64,000 nucleotides of DNA from Pseudomonas entomophila L48. GTDB taxonomy: Bacteria; Pseudomonadota; Gammaproteobacteria; Pseudomonadales; Pseudomonadaceae. Position numbers and translations under genes: made by a program. Every line of letters begins with the position of its first letter. Within the stretch, counting starts at the first letter, position 1. Of the stretch, positions 8,238-16,457 are shown piece by piece. The stretch is from positions 3,926,501-3,990,500 of the forward strand of contig NC_008027.1 of assembly GCF_000026105.1 (NCBI RefSeq). Direction: 5' to 3'. The notes below the pieces were generated by a model. It made no database searches and was not told the origin of the DNA. It was given only the letters and a program-made list of their open reading frames with translations.

Positions 8238-9680
8238 CTACAAAAGTGAGGCCGTCGATTCCCTGCACAATTGACTGGCCAGCAACCCTAGCGCAACCAC
8301 CGCGCGCTCGGCCTCTTTGTTCCACGGGAAGCCGCAATTGAGACGAATACAGTGGTTGAACTGTTCGGTGTTGCTGAAGATCAGGCCCGGCGCAATGCTG
8401 ATACCCTGCTCCAACGCTCGAACATGCAGTTCTTGCGTATTGACCCGCCCAGGCAAGCTGACCCAAAGAATGAAACCACCTGTTGGTCGCGTCATCTGCG
8501 TACCTTCCGGGAAGTGCTGCTGCACGGCCAACTGGTAGGCACTGAGGTTCTTACGGTACTCCTGGCGGATAAACCGCAGATGGCGATCATAGCCACCGTT
8601 CTCCAGATAGGCCGCCACCCCCATCTGGGTCACGCTACAGGCTGAATGCGTGGTGAAAGTCTGCAATCGCTGAATTTCATCCTGGTATCGCCCGGCAATC
8701 ATCCAGCCAACCCGCACGCCTGGTGAAAGCGTCTTGGAAAAGCTCGAACAATAGATCACCCGGTCCAGGCGATCGAACGCCTTGAGTGCCTTGGTCCGGC
8801 CTTGCTCGAACATCAGCTCGCCATAGATGTCGTCCTCGACGATCTGGATGTCGAAGTCCGAGGCCAGGCGCAACAGTTGCTTCTGCCGCTCCTCGGGCAT
8901 GGTGCCGCCCAGCGGATTGCTGAGGCGCGCGGTCAGGACCAGCGCCTTGATCGACCACTGGTTGGCCGCCAACTGCAAAGCCTCGAGGCTGATGCCGGTG
9001 GAGGGGTCACTGGGAATCTCGATGACCTTCAAGCCCAGCAGGTCGGCAAGTTGCAGCAACCCATAGTAAGTCGGCGACTCGGCGGCGATCAGGTCTCCTG
9101 GCCGGGTCAGCACCCGCAACGACATTTGCAGGGCATCGACACAGCCGTGAGTGACCACCACCTCGCGCGGATCGACCAGCACGCCTGCGTCGCGCATGCG
9201 TATCGCGATCTGCCGACGCAGCGGTTCGAAGCCTGGGCTGAACATGTAGCTGAAGGCACGCGGGCTATGGAACCGGGTGACCTTGGCCAATTGCTGGTGC
9301 AAGGCGCGCACCGGCAGGTAGTCCACATGGGGAACTGCTGCGCCAAAGGGGAACACACCATCACGACGCGCCTCGACCAGCACCTGCTGGATGATGCTGG
9401 CCCGCGTGACCAACCCTGGGCGTTCGACCCGGGCGATATCCGGAGTCTGGGCGGTCAGCGCCGGGGTCTGGTGCACGTAGTAGCCCGACTGCGGCCGCGC
9501 CCGGATCAGCCCCTGGTCCTCGAGGTTGGCATAGGCCTGCAGCACGGTGGCATGGCTGACATTCAGCTGCGCGCTCATCTTGCGCACCGAGGGCACGCGC
9601 TCACCGGGCTGGTAGACACCGCGACGGATATCATCGGCCAGTTGCTGGGCAATGCGCTGGTACAGCAGCAGATTGGTCAT
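8238..9680 (-). CDS. MocR-type regulator: GntR helix-turn-helix fused to aminotransferase-like domain
   Basis: A 480-aa two-domain protein. Residues about 1-75 form a GntR winged helix (QLADDIRRGVYQPGERVPS, LNVSHATVLQAYANLED). The rest is a fold-type-I PLP aminotransferase domain with SNPLGGTMP, VEDDIYGEL and the PLP lysine segment YCSSFSKTLSPGVRVGW. Such proteins sense amino-acid or vitamin B6 metabolites and regulate a nearby gene. The target is not evident. I prefer the ATG at 9680 to an upstream GTG at 9728, because family members begin at this Met just before the HTH. Confidence 0.9.
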   Translation of the reverse strand: MTNLLLYQRIAQQLADDIRRGVYQPGERVPSVRKMSAQLNVSHATVLQAYANLEDQGLIRARPQSGYYVHQTPALTAQTPDIARVERPGLVTRASIIQQVLVEARRDGVFPFGAAVPHVDYLPVRALHQQLAKVTRFHSPRAFSYMFSPGFEPLRRQIAIRMRDAGVLVDPREVVVTHGCVDALQMSLRVLTRPGDLIAAESPTYYGLLQLADLLGLKVIEIPSDPSTGISLEALQLAANQWSIKALVLTARLSNPLGGTMPEERQKQLLRLASDFDIQIVEDDIYGELMFEQGRTKALKAFDRLDRVIYCSSFSKTLSPGVRVGWMIAGRYQDEIQRLQTFTTHSACSVTQMGVAAYLENGGYDRHLRFIRQEYRKNLSAYQLAVQQHFPEGTQMTRPTGGFILWVSLPGRVNTQELHVRALEQGISIAPGLIFSNTEQFNHCIRLNCGFPWNKEAERAVVALGLLASQLCRESTASLL

Positions 9681-9854
9681 GGCATGTTCTCGAAGCGCGG
9701 ACGGGATCGTTGTTCTTGTGCGACTCACTGCGGAGCCAGAATACCGTAACAGTTGAGAAGTGTACTGGGACAGATCGGAGAATAGTCAACAATACAGTTG
9801 CGTGACAGTGAAAAAGTGAGCGACTACGTCGAAGCGCCGACGAACGCGCAAAAT

Positions 9855-9916
9855 GGCTTTGGCTTTGGCTTTGGCTTTGGCTTTGGCTTTGGCTTTGGCT
9901 TTGGCTTTGGCTTTGG
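9855..9916. repeat. hexanucleotide tandem array (GGCTTT)n
   Basis: About ten perfect head-to-tail units of GGCTTT. Read on the minus strand it would encode an alternating Lys-Ala run, but no supported gene covers it. It is the first of three different hexamer arrays within 2.2 kb. Confidence 0.95.
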
Positions 9917-9989
9917 TGATCAGGAGGTTAGCCGCACCGTCAGCTAGCGACAGCTGCGCCCGCCCAGGCGCCGCCCGTAACTTCGCGAT

Positions 9990-10158
9990 TTCAGGAGGCT
10001 GAGCGCAGGCGTCTGGAGGGCCAGGTGCGCAGCACCCTTCGGCGTTAGCCGAAGGCGCGAGATGTAGACTTGCGCAGCAAGTCGTAGGCCGCGCGGGCCT
10101 GGAAGGCGCCGGAGCGAAGGGACCCGGAGCGTAGCGGAGGGCCGTATGAATGGAGCGC
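9990..10158. repeat. left arm of imperfect inverted repeat (partner about 11768-11930)
   Basis: The segment around 10091-10156 (containing GGAGCGTAGCGGAGGGCCGT) is an imperfect reverse complement of 11768-11830 on the far side of the IS. Similarity continues toward TTCAGGAGGC near 9990. No coding potential was recognised. The arms frame the IS481 element and two of the hexamer arrays. Confidence 0.65.
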
Positions 10159-10167
10159 ATGTACGGG

Positions 10168-11456
10168 TCACCCACATGGGTTACACAAAAGTTCACTCAC
10201 ATAGGTGACAACACCTTGAGTGTTACATAACCATCAGTGGCATCCCGCACATCGACCCGGCCAAGAATGATGGGACCGAAAATAACATCCCAAACGCCAT
10301 CCCCGACCTGCTCCAGGCCAATGGTCTGGTGCTTGAGCACATAACCTACGTAGATCCTCAAGCCACGGCGGTTGATGATGCCGCAGCTATCCGCTGGCAA
10401 GCTCTCGATATGGCTGGGATAGGTCATCTCGGGGAGTTTTTCAGGGAATGGGCGTGGCGAGGGTTGGTAGCAAGACGCCGGTGTTTTCTGCTTCAACGCT
10501 TCATGCAAGCGCTCGTGATTATAGTGCTGCCGAAAGCGATCAAAGTGCCATTGTTGAGCCTCCCAGGCCACTGCCGGCGGCGATGGCAGCGTGCTCTTGA
10601 GCGTTCGATGCATGCGTTCGTGGCGGCCATTTTGCTCAGGCCGACCAGGCGCAATGCGCTCGGGAATGATGCCTAGACGCAGCCACCAGATCGACAACTG
10701 GGAAAGTCCCGCACGCCCCTTGCTGGCAAACGGCACACCGTTATCGGTACGAATCCGCTCAGGCAGGCCATTCTCCCGGAACACTTGGGTGAAAACGGCC
10801 TGCGTTTCCAGAAGATTGGTGTTGGGCATGCTGTGGCAGGCGAGCAGGAAGCGACTGGCGTGATCCATGATCGTCAGCGGATAGCACCAGACGCCTGCAC
10901 CTGTCAGAAATTGGCCTTTGTAGTCCGCACTGAACAGTTGGTTAGGCAACTCTGCCTTCTCCAGGGGCTTGGGATAGACCGCTACCCGCTGACGTAAGCG
11001 GCGTGGTTTGACCAACTCGGCCTTCTTGAGGATGTTGTAGATCGCTGTCTTCGAGGGCGGCGCCTGATCAGGGAAACGCTCCTGCAGCGCCGCCTGGATC
11101 TTTTTCGGACCCGGTTCCGTTTCGCCTCGACTGCGCAGTTCGATGATAGCTTCGCGAACTGCAGCGGGTACAACCCAGTCCTGGGTCAACCGGCGGCGGC
11201 TGCGTTCTTCCAGCCCCGAAGGCCCCTCTTTCTCATATCGCTCGACCCATTTGTAGCCGGTCTTTCGGCTGATCTCGTAGGCCTGGCACAGGGCACTGAA
11301 ACTGGGTGCCCCCTGCAGGTAATCCGCGATGAAAAGCATTTTCAGGTCCATAGGTTTCAGCTCTCGCCAAGGCATGGTCAGATCCTCGAAAACCGACCCT
11401 GCCAGTTAAAGACTGTTACCTATGTGCATGAACTGATTTGTAACCCATGTGGGTGA
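10168..11456 (-). mobile_element. IS481-family insertion sequence, apparently complete
   Basis: A 1.29-kb element with one transposase gene, bounded by imperfect inverted repeats of about 43 bp. Both ends read TCACCCACATGGGTTACA going inward, then share TTCA..CACATAGGT..ACA. The left end starts near 10168 and the right end near 11456. No clear target-site duplication was found, so the exact tips are approximate. Confidence 0.85.
10197..11375 (-). CDS. IS481-family transposase (DDE)
   Basis: A 392-aa protein with an N-terminal helix-turn-helix (FSALCQAYEISRKTGYKWVE) and an rve/integrase-type catalytic core. The likely DDE residues lie in FSADYKGQF, RTDNGVPFASKG and PGRPEQNGRHERMHRTLK. No frameshift or stop is present, so it could be active. 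It fills almost the whole element between the inverted repeats. Confidence 0.93.
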   Translation of the reverse strand: MPWRELKPMDLKMLFIADYLQGAPSFSALCQAYEISRKTGYKWVERYEKEGPSGLEERSRRRLTQDWVVPAAVREAIIELRSRGETEPGPKKIQAALQERFPDQAPPSKTAIYNILKKAELVKPRRLRQRVAVYPKPLEKAELPNQLFSADYKGQFLTGAGVWCYPLTIMDHASRFLLACHSMPNTNLLETQAVFTQVFRENGLPERIRTDNGVPFASKGRAGLSQLSIWWLRLGIIPERIAPGRPEQNGRHERMHRTLKSTLPSPPAVAWEAQQWHFDRFRQHYNHERLHEALKQKTPASCYQPSPRPFPEKLPEMTYPSHIESLPADSCGIINRRGLRIYVGYVLKHQTIGLEQVGDGVWDVIFGPIILGRVDVRDATDGYVTLKVLSPM

Positions 11457-11586
11457 GTCATACCCGCAGCGTTTTTTGGTTACTTTTTGTCGCGTTTGAC
11501 AAAAAGTGACCCGCCGTAAGGGCGGAAAGGTGACTGCGAGTCGCTATAGCAAATGGATATGCACATGGCTGTAGAGACCTACTTGG

Positions 11587-11649
11587 TTTTGACTTTGACT
11601 TTGACTTTGAATTTGACTTTGACTTTGACTTTGACTTTGACTTTGACTT
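11587..11649. repeat. hexanucleotide tandem array (TTTGAC)n
   Basis: About ten units of TTTGAC with one variant unit (TTTGAA). It lies to the right of the IS and is preceded by a TTTTTGGTTACTTTTTGTC tract with inverted-repeat character. The minus strand reads Lys-Ser repeats, with no supported gene. Confidence 0.95.
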
Positions 11650-11767
11650 CCAGAGTATTGGCCTGAAGTCTGCGAGCATATCCATTGACGATAGAGACGC
11701 TGACTCACCTTTTCGCCTTTACGGCGACCTTCTTTTGCACGCGGGCAAAAGAAGGCAAAAACCGCTG

Positions 11768-11930
11768 GCTCCGTTCATACGGCCCCTACGCTTCGCTCCG
11801 GGGTTCCCTCACTCCGGCCTTGCTCCCGCGTGGACGCACTGAAGGGCCATCCATGGCCCATCAGTGCTCGACGGGCATCCATGCCCGTCGCCCCGCTACG
11901 CAAGTCCTACGTTCGGCCTCCTGAAGTCGC
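11768..11930. repeat. right arm of imperfect inverted repeat (partner about 9990-10158)
   Basis: Reverse-complement counterpart of the left arm. GCTCCGTTCATACGGCCC here pairs with GGGCCGTATGAATGGAGC there, with mismatches and short gaps beyond. The 790-base stretch between the IS transposase and the OmpA-like gene holds only these repeats and no supported gene. Confidence 0.65.
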
Positions 11931-11966
11931 ATTTGGCGGCGCCTGAACTATCGCGCACTTAGAAGC

Positions 11967-12036
11967 AAGATCAAGATCAAGATCAAGATCAAGATCAAGA
12001 TCAAGATCAAGATCAAGATCAAGATCAAGATCAAGA
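11967..12036. repeat. hexanucleotide tandem array (AAGATC)n
   Basis: About eleven to twelve perfect AAGATC units. It differs in sequence from the arrays at 9855 and 11587 but has the same unit length and similar array size. Confidence 0.95.
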
Positions 12037-12086
12037 AATCTAAAGTTACTTTTCAGACTGGTAGTTATCTATTGATTATTCCAGCC

Positions 12087-12154
12087 CATTCACGGGCAAA
12101 CCCGTTCCCACAGGATGTGCGTAGTTTCTGTGGGAACGGGCTTGCCCGCAAATG
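12087..12154. repeat. REP-like inverted pair
   Basis: TTCACGGGCAAACCCGTTCCCACAG and its inverted copy form a palindrome between the hexamer array and the 3' end of the OmpA-like gene. The sequence type differs from the GCCGGCTTGCCGG REP seen elsewhere. Confidence 0.75.
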
Positions 12155-12166
12155 AAAAGCCTGGAC

Positions 12167-12976
12167 TCAACGCGCCGGAGCGAGCTTGCCCTTGTCATCG
12201 GAAAAGACGATCTCAACCCGACGGTTCTGCGCCCTGCCCCGCTCCGAGGCATTGGCCTCAACCGGATACTGGTCACCATACCCCTCAACCTGGATACGCT
12301 TCTCATCAACCCCCAGGTCGACCAGCATGTCAGCAACCGCCTGGGCACGATCACGGGACAGTTTAAGATTATCTTCCGGGTTGCCAGTGCTGTCGGTGTA
12401 ACCCTCGATACGCACCACGCGACGCGGATTGAGTTGCAGGAACTGCACCAGCTTGAGTGCGGTACGGCTCGCCGAGTTCTTGAGGTCAGCCTCACCGGTG
12501 TCGAACAGCACATCACCCAGGGTCATCACCAACCCACGGTCAGTCTGCTCGGAAGCCAACGCAACAATCTGCGCCTCGACCCATTTACCCTGCTGCTGAA
12601 CACTGGCGAGCTTGGCTTCACGCAACCCCAACTGCAGGCGCTGACGCTCAAGATCGAGCTTGGCCAGACGCTCCTGGTTCAGCGCCAGCTTGGCATGCTC
12701 ACTGGCAATTTCGCTGTAGCGCTGGCTCAGATAGGCATAGTGACGCACGTCGCTGCCCGTGCCGATATAACCGGCCAGGCGCTCCGCACGCCCCAGCGAC
12801 TCACCCGCGCGAATCACATCGCGCGGTGCGCTGCGCAGCACATTGGAATCGTCCTTGACCTTCTGGAACGCTGCGCTGGCGTCATCCAGCGCCGACTCGC
12901 TGCGCTGGCTGGCGCAGCCCTGCAATCCGACCAGCGCCAGCAAGGCCAGCGCAGCCATGGGCTTCAGGCAATTCAT
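12167..12976 (-). CDS. OmpA-family lipoprotein
   Basis: A 269-aa protein. The lipoprotein signal has the lipobox LVGLQGC at about residue 21. The middle is a coiled-coil-like segment, about residues 60-145, rich in LxxERLAKLDLERQ. The C-terminal OmpA domain (about 155-260) binds peptidoglycan, with GYTDSTGNPEDNLKLSRDRA and GRAQNRRVEI. It would link the outer membrane to the cell wall. Its start overlaps the stop of the upstream lipoprotein gene by four bases (ATGA). Confidence 0.88.
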   Translation of the reverse strand: MNCLKPMAALALLALVGLQGCASQRSESALDDASAAFQKVKDDSNVLRSAPRDVIRAGESLGRAERLAGYIGTGSDVRHYAYLSQRYSEIASEHAKLALNQERLAKLDLERQRLQLGLREAKLASVQQQGKWVEAQIVALASEQTDRGLVMTLGDVLFDTGEADLKNSASRTALKLVQFLQLNPRRVVRIEGYTDSTGNPEDNLKLSRDRAQAVADMLVDLGVDEKRIQVEGYGDQYPVEANASERGRAQNRRVEIVFSDDKGKLAPAR

Positions 12977-13326
12977 GGCTGCACCTCCAGTTGCTTGCGC
13001 AGACGCTTGATACGCGACTGCATCAACTGCAGCTGCTCCTCGCTCTTCTGGGTCAACACGCGCGCCTCGGCCAGGCGGGCATCGAGCTCGGCCTGCTCGG
13101 CGCGCATGCGCGCATCCCGGTAGCTCTCGGTGGTCATGTTGACCTTGGCGCGCGTCAGTTTGTCTTCGGCCAGCTTGTACTCCGGCACCTGCTCAGTGGC
13201 GCCGACTGCCTTGGCCTGCTCCAGCGCCTGCTCGGAAAGCCGCAGTTGCTCGTTGGGCGCCGGGTCGTTGGCGCAGCCGGCCAGGCCGAACACGACCAGG
13301 GCAAGAATAAGAGGTTGGATTCTCAC
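12973..13326 (-). CDS. DUF4398-type lipoprotein
   Basis: A 117-aa protein with a lipobox (VFGLAGC near residue 18), then an all-helical, Glu/Ala/Arg-rich region of the DUF4398 kind (ALEQAKAVGATEQVPEYKLAEDK cut as two helices). The function is unknown. It starts with GTG behind AGGAAG. It is translationally coupled to the OmpA-like gene and lies 9 bases after the solute-binding protein gene, so the three form one unit. Confidence 0.75.
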   Translation of the reverse strand: MRIQPLILALVVFGLAGCANDPAPNEQLRLSEQALEQAKAVGATEQVPEYKLAEDKLTRAKVNMTTESYRDARMRAEQAELDARLAEARVLTQKSEEQLQLMQSRIKRLRKQLEVQP

Positions 13327-13335
13327 GCAATCTTC

Positions 13336-14157
13336 CTACTGTTTAGGGTCGTCCAGCGGCGCCTGCATCTGCGCCTTCCAGCGCTCGACATTGCGCTGCA
13401 GCACGGCCTCGGTCGCCCCGGAGATCGGCAATTCTGTCAGTTTTTTTGCCAGTTGTCCGCGTAACCAGCTGTCGTTGCAAGCCGAGTTGTGCGACACCGC
13501 CAGGTAAAGGCCCGGGCGGTCCACCGGCAGCCCCCGGGCGACCAGGTCATTACCCACCCCCAGGCTCTGGGCCATGGCCATGCCGGAATACCGCCCCGCC
13601 AGCACATAGTCGACCTGGCCAAGCACCAGTTTCTGGAATGCCTGCGTGAGATTCTGCGCCGGCTCCAGCTTCAGTTGGGCCTTGGCGAACGCTTCGAATG
13701 CCGGCGTCAACCGAGCCTTTTCCGACAGACTTCCCTGGTAGCGGGCCAGATCCGCCGGCCCCTCGAACGCAAGCGTCGCGTCATGCCGGGTCCATACCAG
13801 GTACTCGTTGAGCTGCAGTGCCGGGTGGATATAGTCCAGTGCAGTCAGCTGGGCAACCTGCATGGGGGTGTCGAGCAACAGGTCCATGCGCCCACTGCGC
13901 ACCTCCTCCAGCGCCTGGTCACGCCTTCCGGCATGCAGCACCTCCACCTTCACCCCCAACTCGCTCGCCGCCTGGCGCAGCAGGTCGACGTTGGCGCCAA
14001 TCAGGTGCTTCGGATCGTTCGGGTCCTGCCAGGAATACGGCGGCGCATCCGGGCTGCCCGTGGCCACCAGCCGCTCGCATTTGCCCACCGCCCACACCGA
14101 GGTCGACAGCAGTGCCAGCGCACAGGCCAGCATCCCCTTGCTCGAGCGCAACGCCAT
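13336..14157 (-). CDS. periplasmic solute-binding protein (amino-acid type, SBP family 3)
   Basis: A 273-aa protein with a Sec signal peptide (cleavage after VWA) and the two-lobed fold typical of SBP_bac_3: GSPDAPPYSWQD near the start, GANVDLLRQAASELGVKVE, then DYVLAGRYSGMAMAQ. No permease or ATPase lies nearby, so the ligand is unknown and it may act as a sensor partner. First gene of the unit with the two lipoproteins. Confidence 0.82.
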   Translation of the reverse strand: MALRSSKGMLACALALLSTSVWAVGKCERLVATGSPDAPPYSWQDPNDPKHLIGANVDLLRQAASELGVKVEVLHAGRRDQALEEVRSGRMDLLLDTPMQVAQLTALDYIHPALQLNEYLVWTRHDATLAFEGPADLARYQGSLSEKARLTPAFEAFAKAQLKLEPAQNLTQAFQKLVLGQVDYVLAGRYSGMAMAQSLGVGNDLVARGLPVDRPGLYLAVSHNSACNDSWLRGQLAKKLTELPISGATEAVLQRNVERWKAQMQAPLDDPKQ

Positions 14158-14182
14158 GCAACACTCCTTGCATCCATAAAAA

Positions 14183-14213
14183 AAGCCCGGCCCTCAACAA
14201 GAGGGCCGGGCTT
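14183..14213 (-). terminator. terminator of etfBA
   Basis: A 13-bp perfect stem (AAGCCCGGCCCTC / GAGGGCCGGGCTT) is followed on the minus strand by seven T, 23 bases after the etfA stop. Confidence 0.92.
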
Positions 14214-14235
14214 CTTTATAAGTGAAGCCGCCGGA

Positions 14236-15165
14236 TCAGACCAGCTTTTCCAACTCCGGAACCGCTTCGAACAGGTCGGCGACCAGGCCGTAGTCGGCCA
14301 CCTGGAAGATCGGCGCCTCCTCGTCCTTGTTGATCGCAACGATCACTTTCGAGTCCTTCATACCGGCCAGGTGCTGGATCGCGCCGGAGATACCGACGGC
14401 GATGTACAGCTGCGGCGCGACGATCTTGCCGGTCTGGCCGACCTGCATGTCGTTCGGCACGAAGCCTGCGTCGACTGCGGCGCGCGAGGCACCAACGGCG
14501 GCGCCGAGCTTGTCGGCCAGGGCGTACAGGTGCTTGAAGTTGTCACCGTTGCCCATGCCGCGACCGCCGGAAACGACGATCTTGGCGGCGGTCAGCTCAG
14601 GGCGGTCGGACTTGGCCAGCTCTTCGTTGACGAAGGCCGACTTGCCGGCATCGTGAGCAGCAGCGACCGCTTCGACGGCGGCCGAGCCACCTTCGGCGGC
14701 CACGGCGTCGAAGCCGGTGGTACGCACGGTGATGACCTTGACCGCGGCGCTCGATTGCACGGTGGCGATGGCGTTACCGGCGTAGATCGGGCGCTTGAAG
14801 GTGTCGGCGGATTCGACCGAGATGATCTCGGAAATCTGGTCGACGTCCAGCAGCGCGGCAACGCGCGGCAGGATGTTCTTGCCGTTGGTGGTGGCCGGAG
14901 CCAGCACGTGGCTGTAACCCTTGGCCAGCTCGGCTACCAGCGGCGCGACGTTTTCCGGCAGGGCGTGGGCGTAGGCAGCGTTGTCCGCGACCAGCACCTT
15001 GGCCACGCCAGCGATCTTGGCAGCGGATTCAGCGACGCCACCGACGTTCTGGCCAGCGACCAGCACGTGCACATCACCGCCAATCTTGGCGGCGGCAGCG
15101 ACAGTGTTCAGGGTGGCCGGGGCTACGGCACCGTTTTCGTGTTCAGCGACAACCAGGATAGTCAT
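14236..15165 (-). CDS. etfA: electron transfer flavoprotein alpha subunit
   Basis: FAD-binding subunit (309 aa) of the soluble heterodimer that takes electrons from acyl-CoA and other dehydrogenases and passes them to ETF-QO. The C-terminal FAD domain is clear: [45 protein letters not shown]. It follows etfB directly, the etfB stop and etfA start being adjacent. Confidence 0.97.
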   Translation of the reverse strand: MTILVVAEHENGAVAPATLNTVAAAAKIGGDVHVLVAGQNVGGVAESAAKIAGVAKVLVADNAAYAHALPENVAPLVAELAKGYSHVLAPATTNGKNILPRVAALLDVDQISEIISVESADTFKRPIYAGNAIATVQSSAAVKVITVRTTGFDAVAAEGGSAAVEAVAAAHDAGKSAFVNEELAKSDRPELTAAKIVVSGGRGMGNGDNFKHLYALADKLGAAVGASRAAVDAGFVPNDMQVGQTGKIVAPQLYIAVGISGAIQHLAGMKDSKVIVAINKDEEAPIFQVADYGLVADLFEAVPELEKLV

Positions 15166-15915
15166 TTAGATTACCTTCGCTTCGTTCTTCAGCTTCTCGA
15201 CCAGTTCGGCCACCGACTTGACCTTGATACCGGCGCTGCGGGCAGCAGGCGCTTCGACCTTGAGGGTCTTGCTGGTGGAGGCGAGGGAAACGCCCAGCGC
15301 GTCTGGAGTAACGGTCTCCAGCGGCTTCTTCTTGGCCTTCATGATGTTCGGCAGCGACGCGTAGCGTGGCTCGTTCAGGCGCAGGTCGGTGGTGACGATG
15401 GCTGGCAGGTTCAGCGCAACGGTCTGCAGGCCGCCATCGATTTCACGGGTGACATTGACCTTGTCGCCGGCGACTTCGACCTTGGAGGCGAAGGTGCCTT
15501 GGGCGTAGCCGGTCAGCGCGGCCAGCATCTGGCCAGTCTGGTTGTTGTCGCTGTCGATGGCTTGCTTGCCGAGGATGACCAGCTGCGGCTGCTCTTTATC
15601 GACAACGGCTTTCAGGGCCTTGGCTACGGCCAGGGAGCTCAGCTCGTCGGCGGCTTCGACCAGGATGGCGCGGTCGGCGCCCAGGGCCAGGGCGGTACGC
15701 AGTTGTTCCTGCGCGGCGGTCGGGCCGATGCTGACGACGACGATTTCGCTCGCCACGCCCTTTTCTTTCAGGCGGACGGCTTCTTCCACGGCGATTTCGC
15801 AGAAGGGGTTCATGGACATCTTGACGTTTGCAAGGTCAACGCCGGAGTTGTCCGCCTTGACGCGAACCTTGACGTTGTAGTCGACCACTCGTTTGACAGC
15901 TACAAGAACCTTCAT
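15166..15915 (-). CDS. etfB: electron transfer flavoprotein beta subunit
   Basis: AMP-binding subunit of ETF (249 aa, family length). Landmarks are [38 protein letters not shown] and the signature [32 protein letters not shown]. It is first in the etfBA operon and divergent from the ETF-QO gene, so the complete acyl-CoA electron route to ubiquinone is encoded together. Confidence 0.97.
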   Translation of the reverse strand: MKVLVAVKRVVDYNVKVRVKADNSGVDLANVKMSMNPFCEIAVEEAVRLKEKGVASEIVVVSIGPTAAQEQLRTALALGADRAILVEAADELSSLAVAKALKAVVDKEQPQLVILGKQAIDSDNNQTGQMLAALTGYAQGTFASKVEVAGDKVNVTREIDGGLQTVALNLPAIVTTDLRLNEPRYASLPNIMKAKKKPLETVTPDALGVSLASTSKTLKVEAPAARSAGIKVKSVAELVEKLKNEAKVI

Positions 15916-16289
15916 GGATTCCTCGTTACTCTCCGGTGAAAAGAAGATCGCCTGGGGGCTGCCCGGCGAATGCGCGTGGGTACAAGGGCACCTCTAAAAA
16001 CGTTCCGGGGCGGGAAAATTTCAAGTGACCGATCAGTCCTGTCACGACCTTGGGTTCGAAAACCCTCGGGTCATTTCCTGTCGTGGCGTGTAGACTCCAC
16101 TACAAAGCCTGATTCGGCCCGCAAACCCTGCTCCACGCCTGGTCTTTAGGGGTGCACCTGCGCCCGACGGTCAGCCTACGGCGAGCGTAAAAGCGCTCGT
16201 ATCTTGACCGTAACACCCAATCCGGTCAATACGGCAAATTGGCCACCCTCCAGCCGCGTACCTTTGATTTTACTGGGCTCCGGCAAATT

Positions 16290-16303
16290 CAAACAAACGT
16301 TTG
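16290..16303. promoter_or_regulatory. PsrA-like operator before ETF-QO
   Basis: CAAAC-AAAC-GTTTG matches the PsrA consensus and sits immediately upstream of the -35 hexamer. ETF genes are known members of the PsrA fatty-acid regulon in Pseudomonas, which supports the reading. Confidence 0.65.
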
Positions 16304-16305
16304 TA

Positions 16306-16334
16306 TTGGACCCGCCAAGTGGTGTAGATATAAT
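16306..16334 (+). promoter_or_regulatory. sigma-70 promoter of ETF-QO gene
   Basis: TTGGAC (16306-16311) and a perfect TATAAT (16329-16334) are separated by 17 bases. The PsrA-like box ends two bases before the -35. Confidence 0.72.
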
Positions 16335-16457
16335 GCGCGGCCAAGACAAGACGGTGTAGTCCGTCATCCACGAAGCTACAGCAGCCGCACGCCGTGCATG
16401 ACCGTCAAGCACCCATAAGACAAGCAACAGCGATGAGCCTTGAGTAGGAGAGAACCA

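Larger units (their letters stand above)
15916..16457. promoter_or_regulatory. divergent etfB / ETF-QO control region
   Basis: A 540-base region without a supported gene. It carries a PsrA-like box and a sigma-70 promoter on the ETF-QO side (separate entries), and a GGGTTCGAAAACCC inverted repeat near 16050. A 567-codon minus-strand frame across it is a shadow of the ETF-QO gene. Confidence 0.7.

Noticed and set aside
9786..10196. 136-codon minus-strand frame with a Lys-Ala run
   Set aside because: The run is the translation of the GGCTTT array and the rest is the inverted arm; no start site or family support.
9855..12036. CRISPR-like array
   Set aside because: The repeats are head-to-tail hexamers without spacers and no cas gene is present.
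13489..15939. 816-codon open frame on the plus strand
   Set aside because: Antisense to the solute-binding protein gene, etfA and etfB; no recognisable motif.
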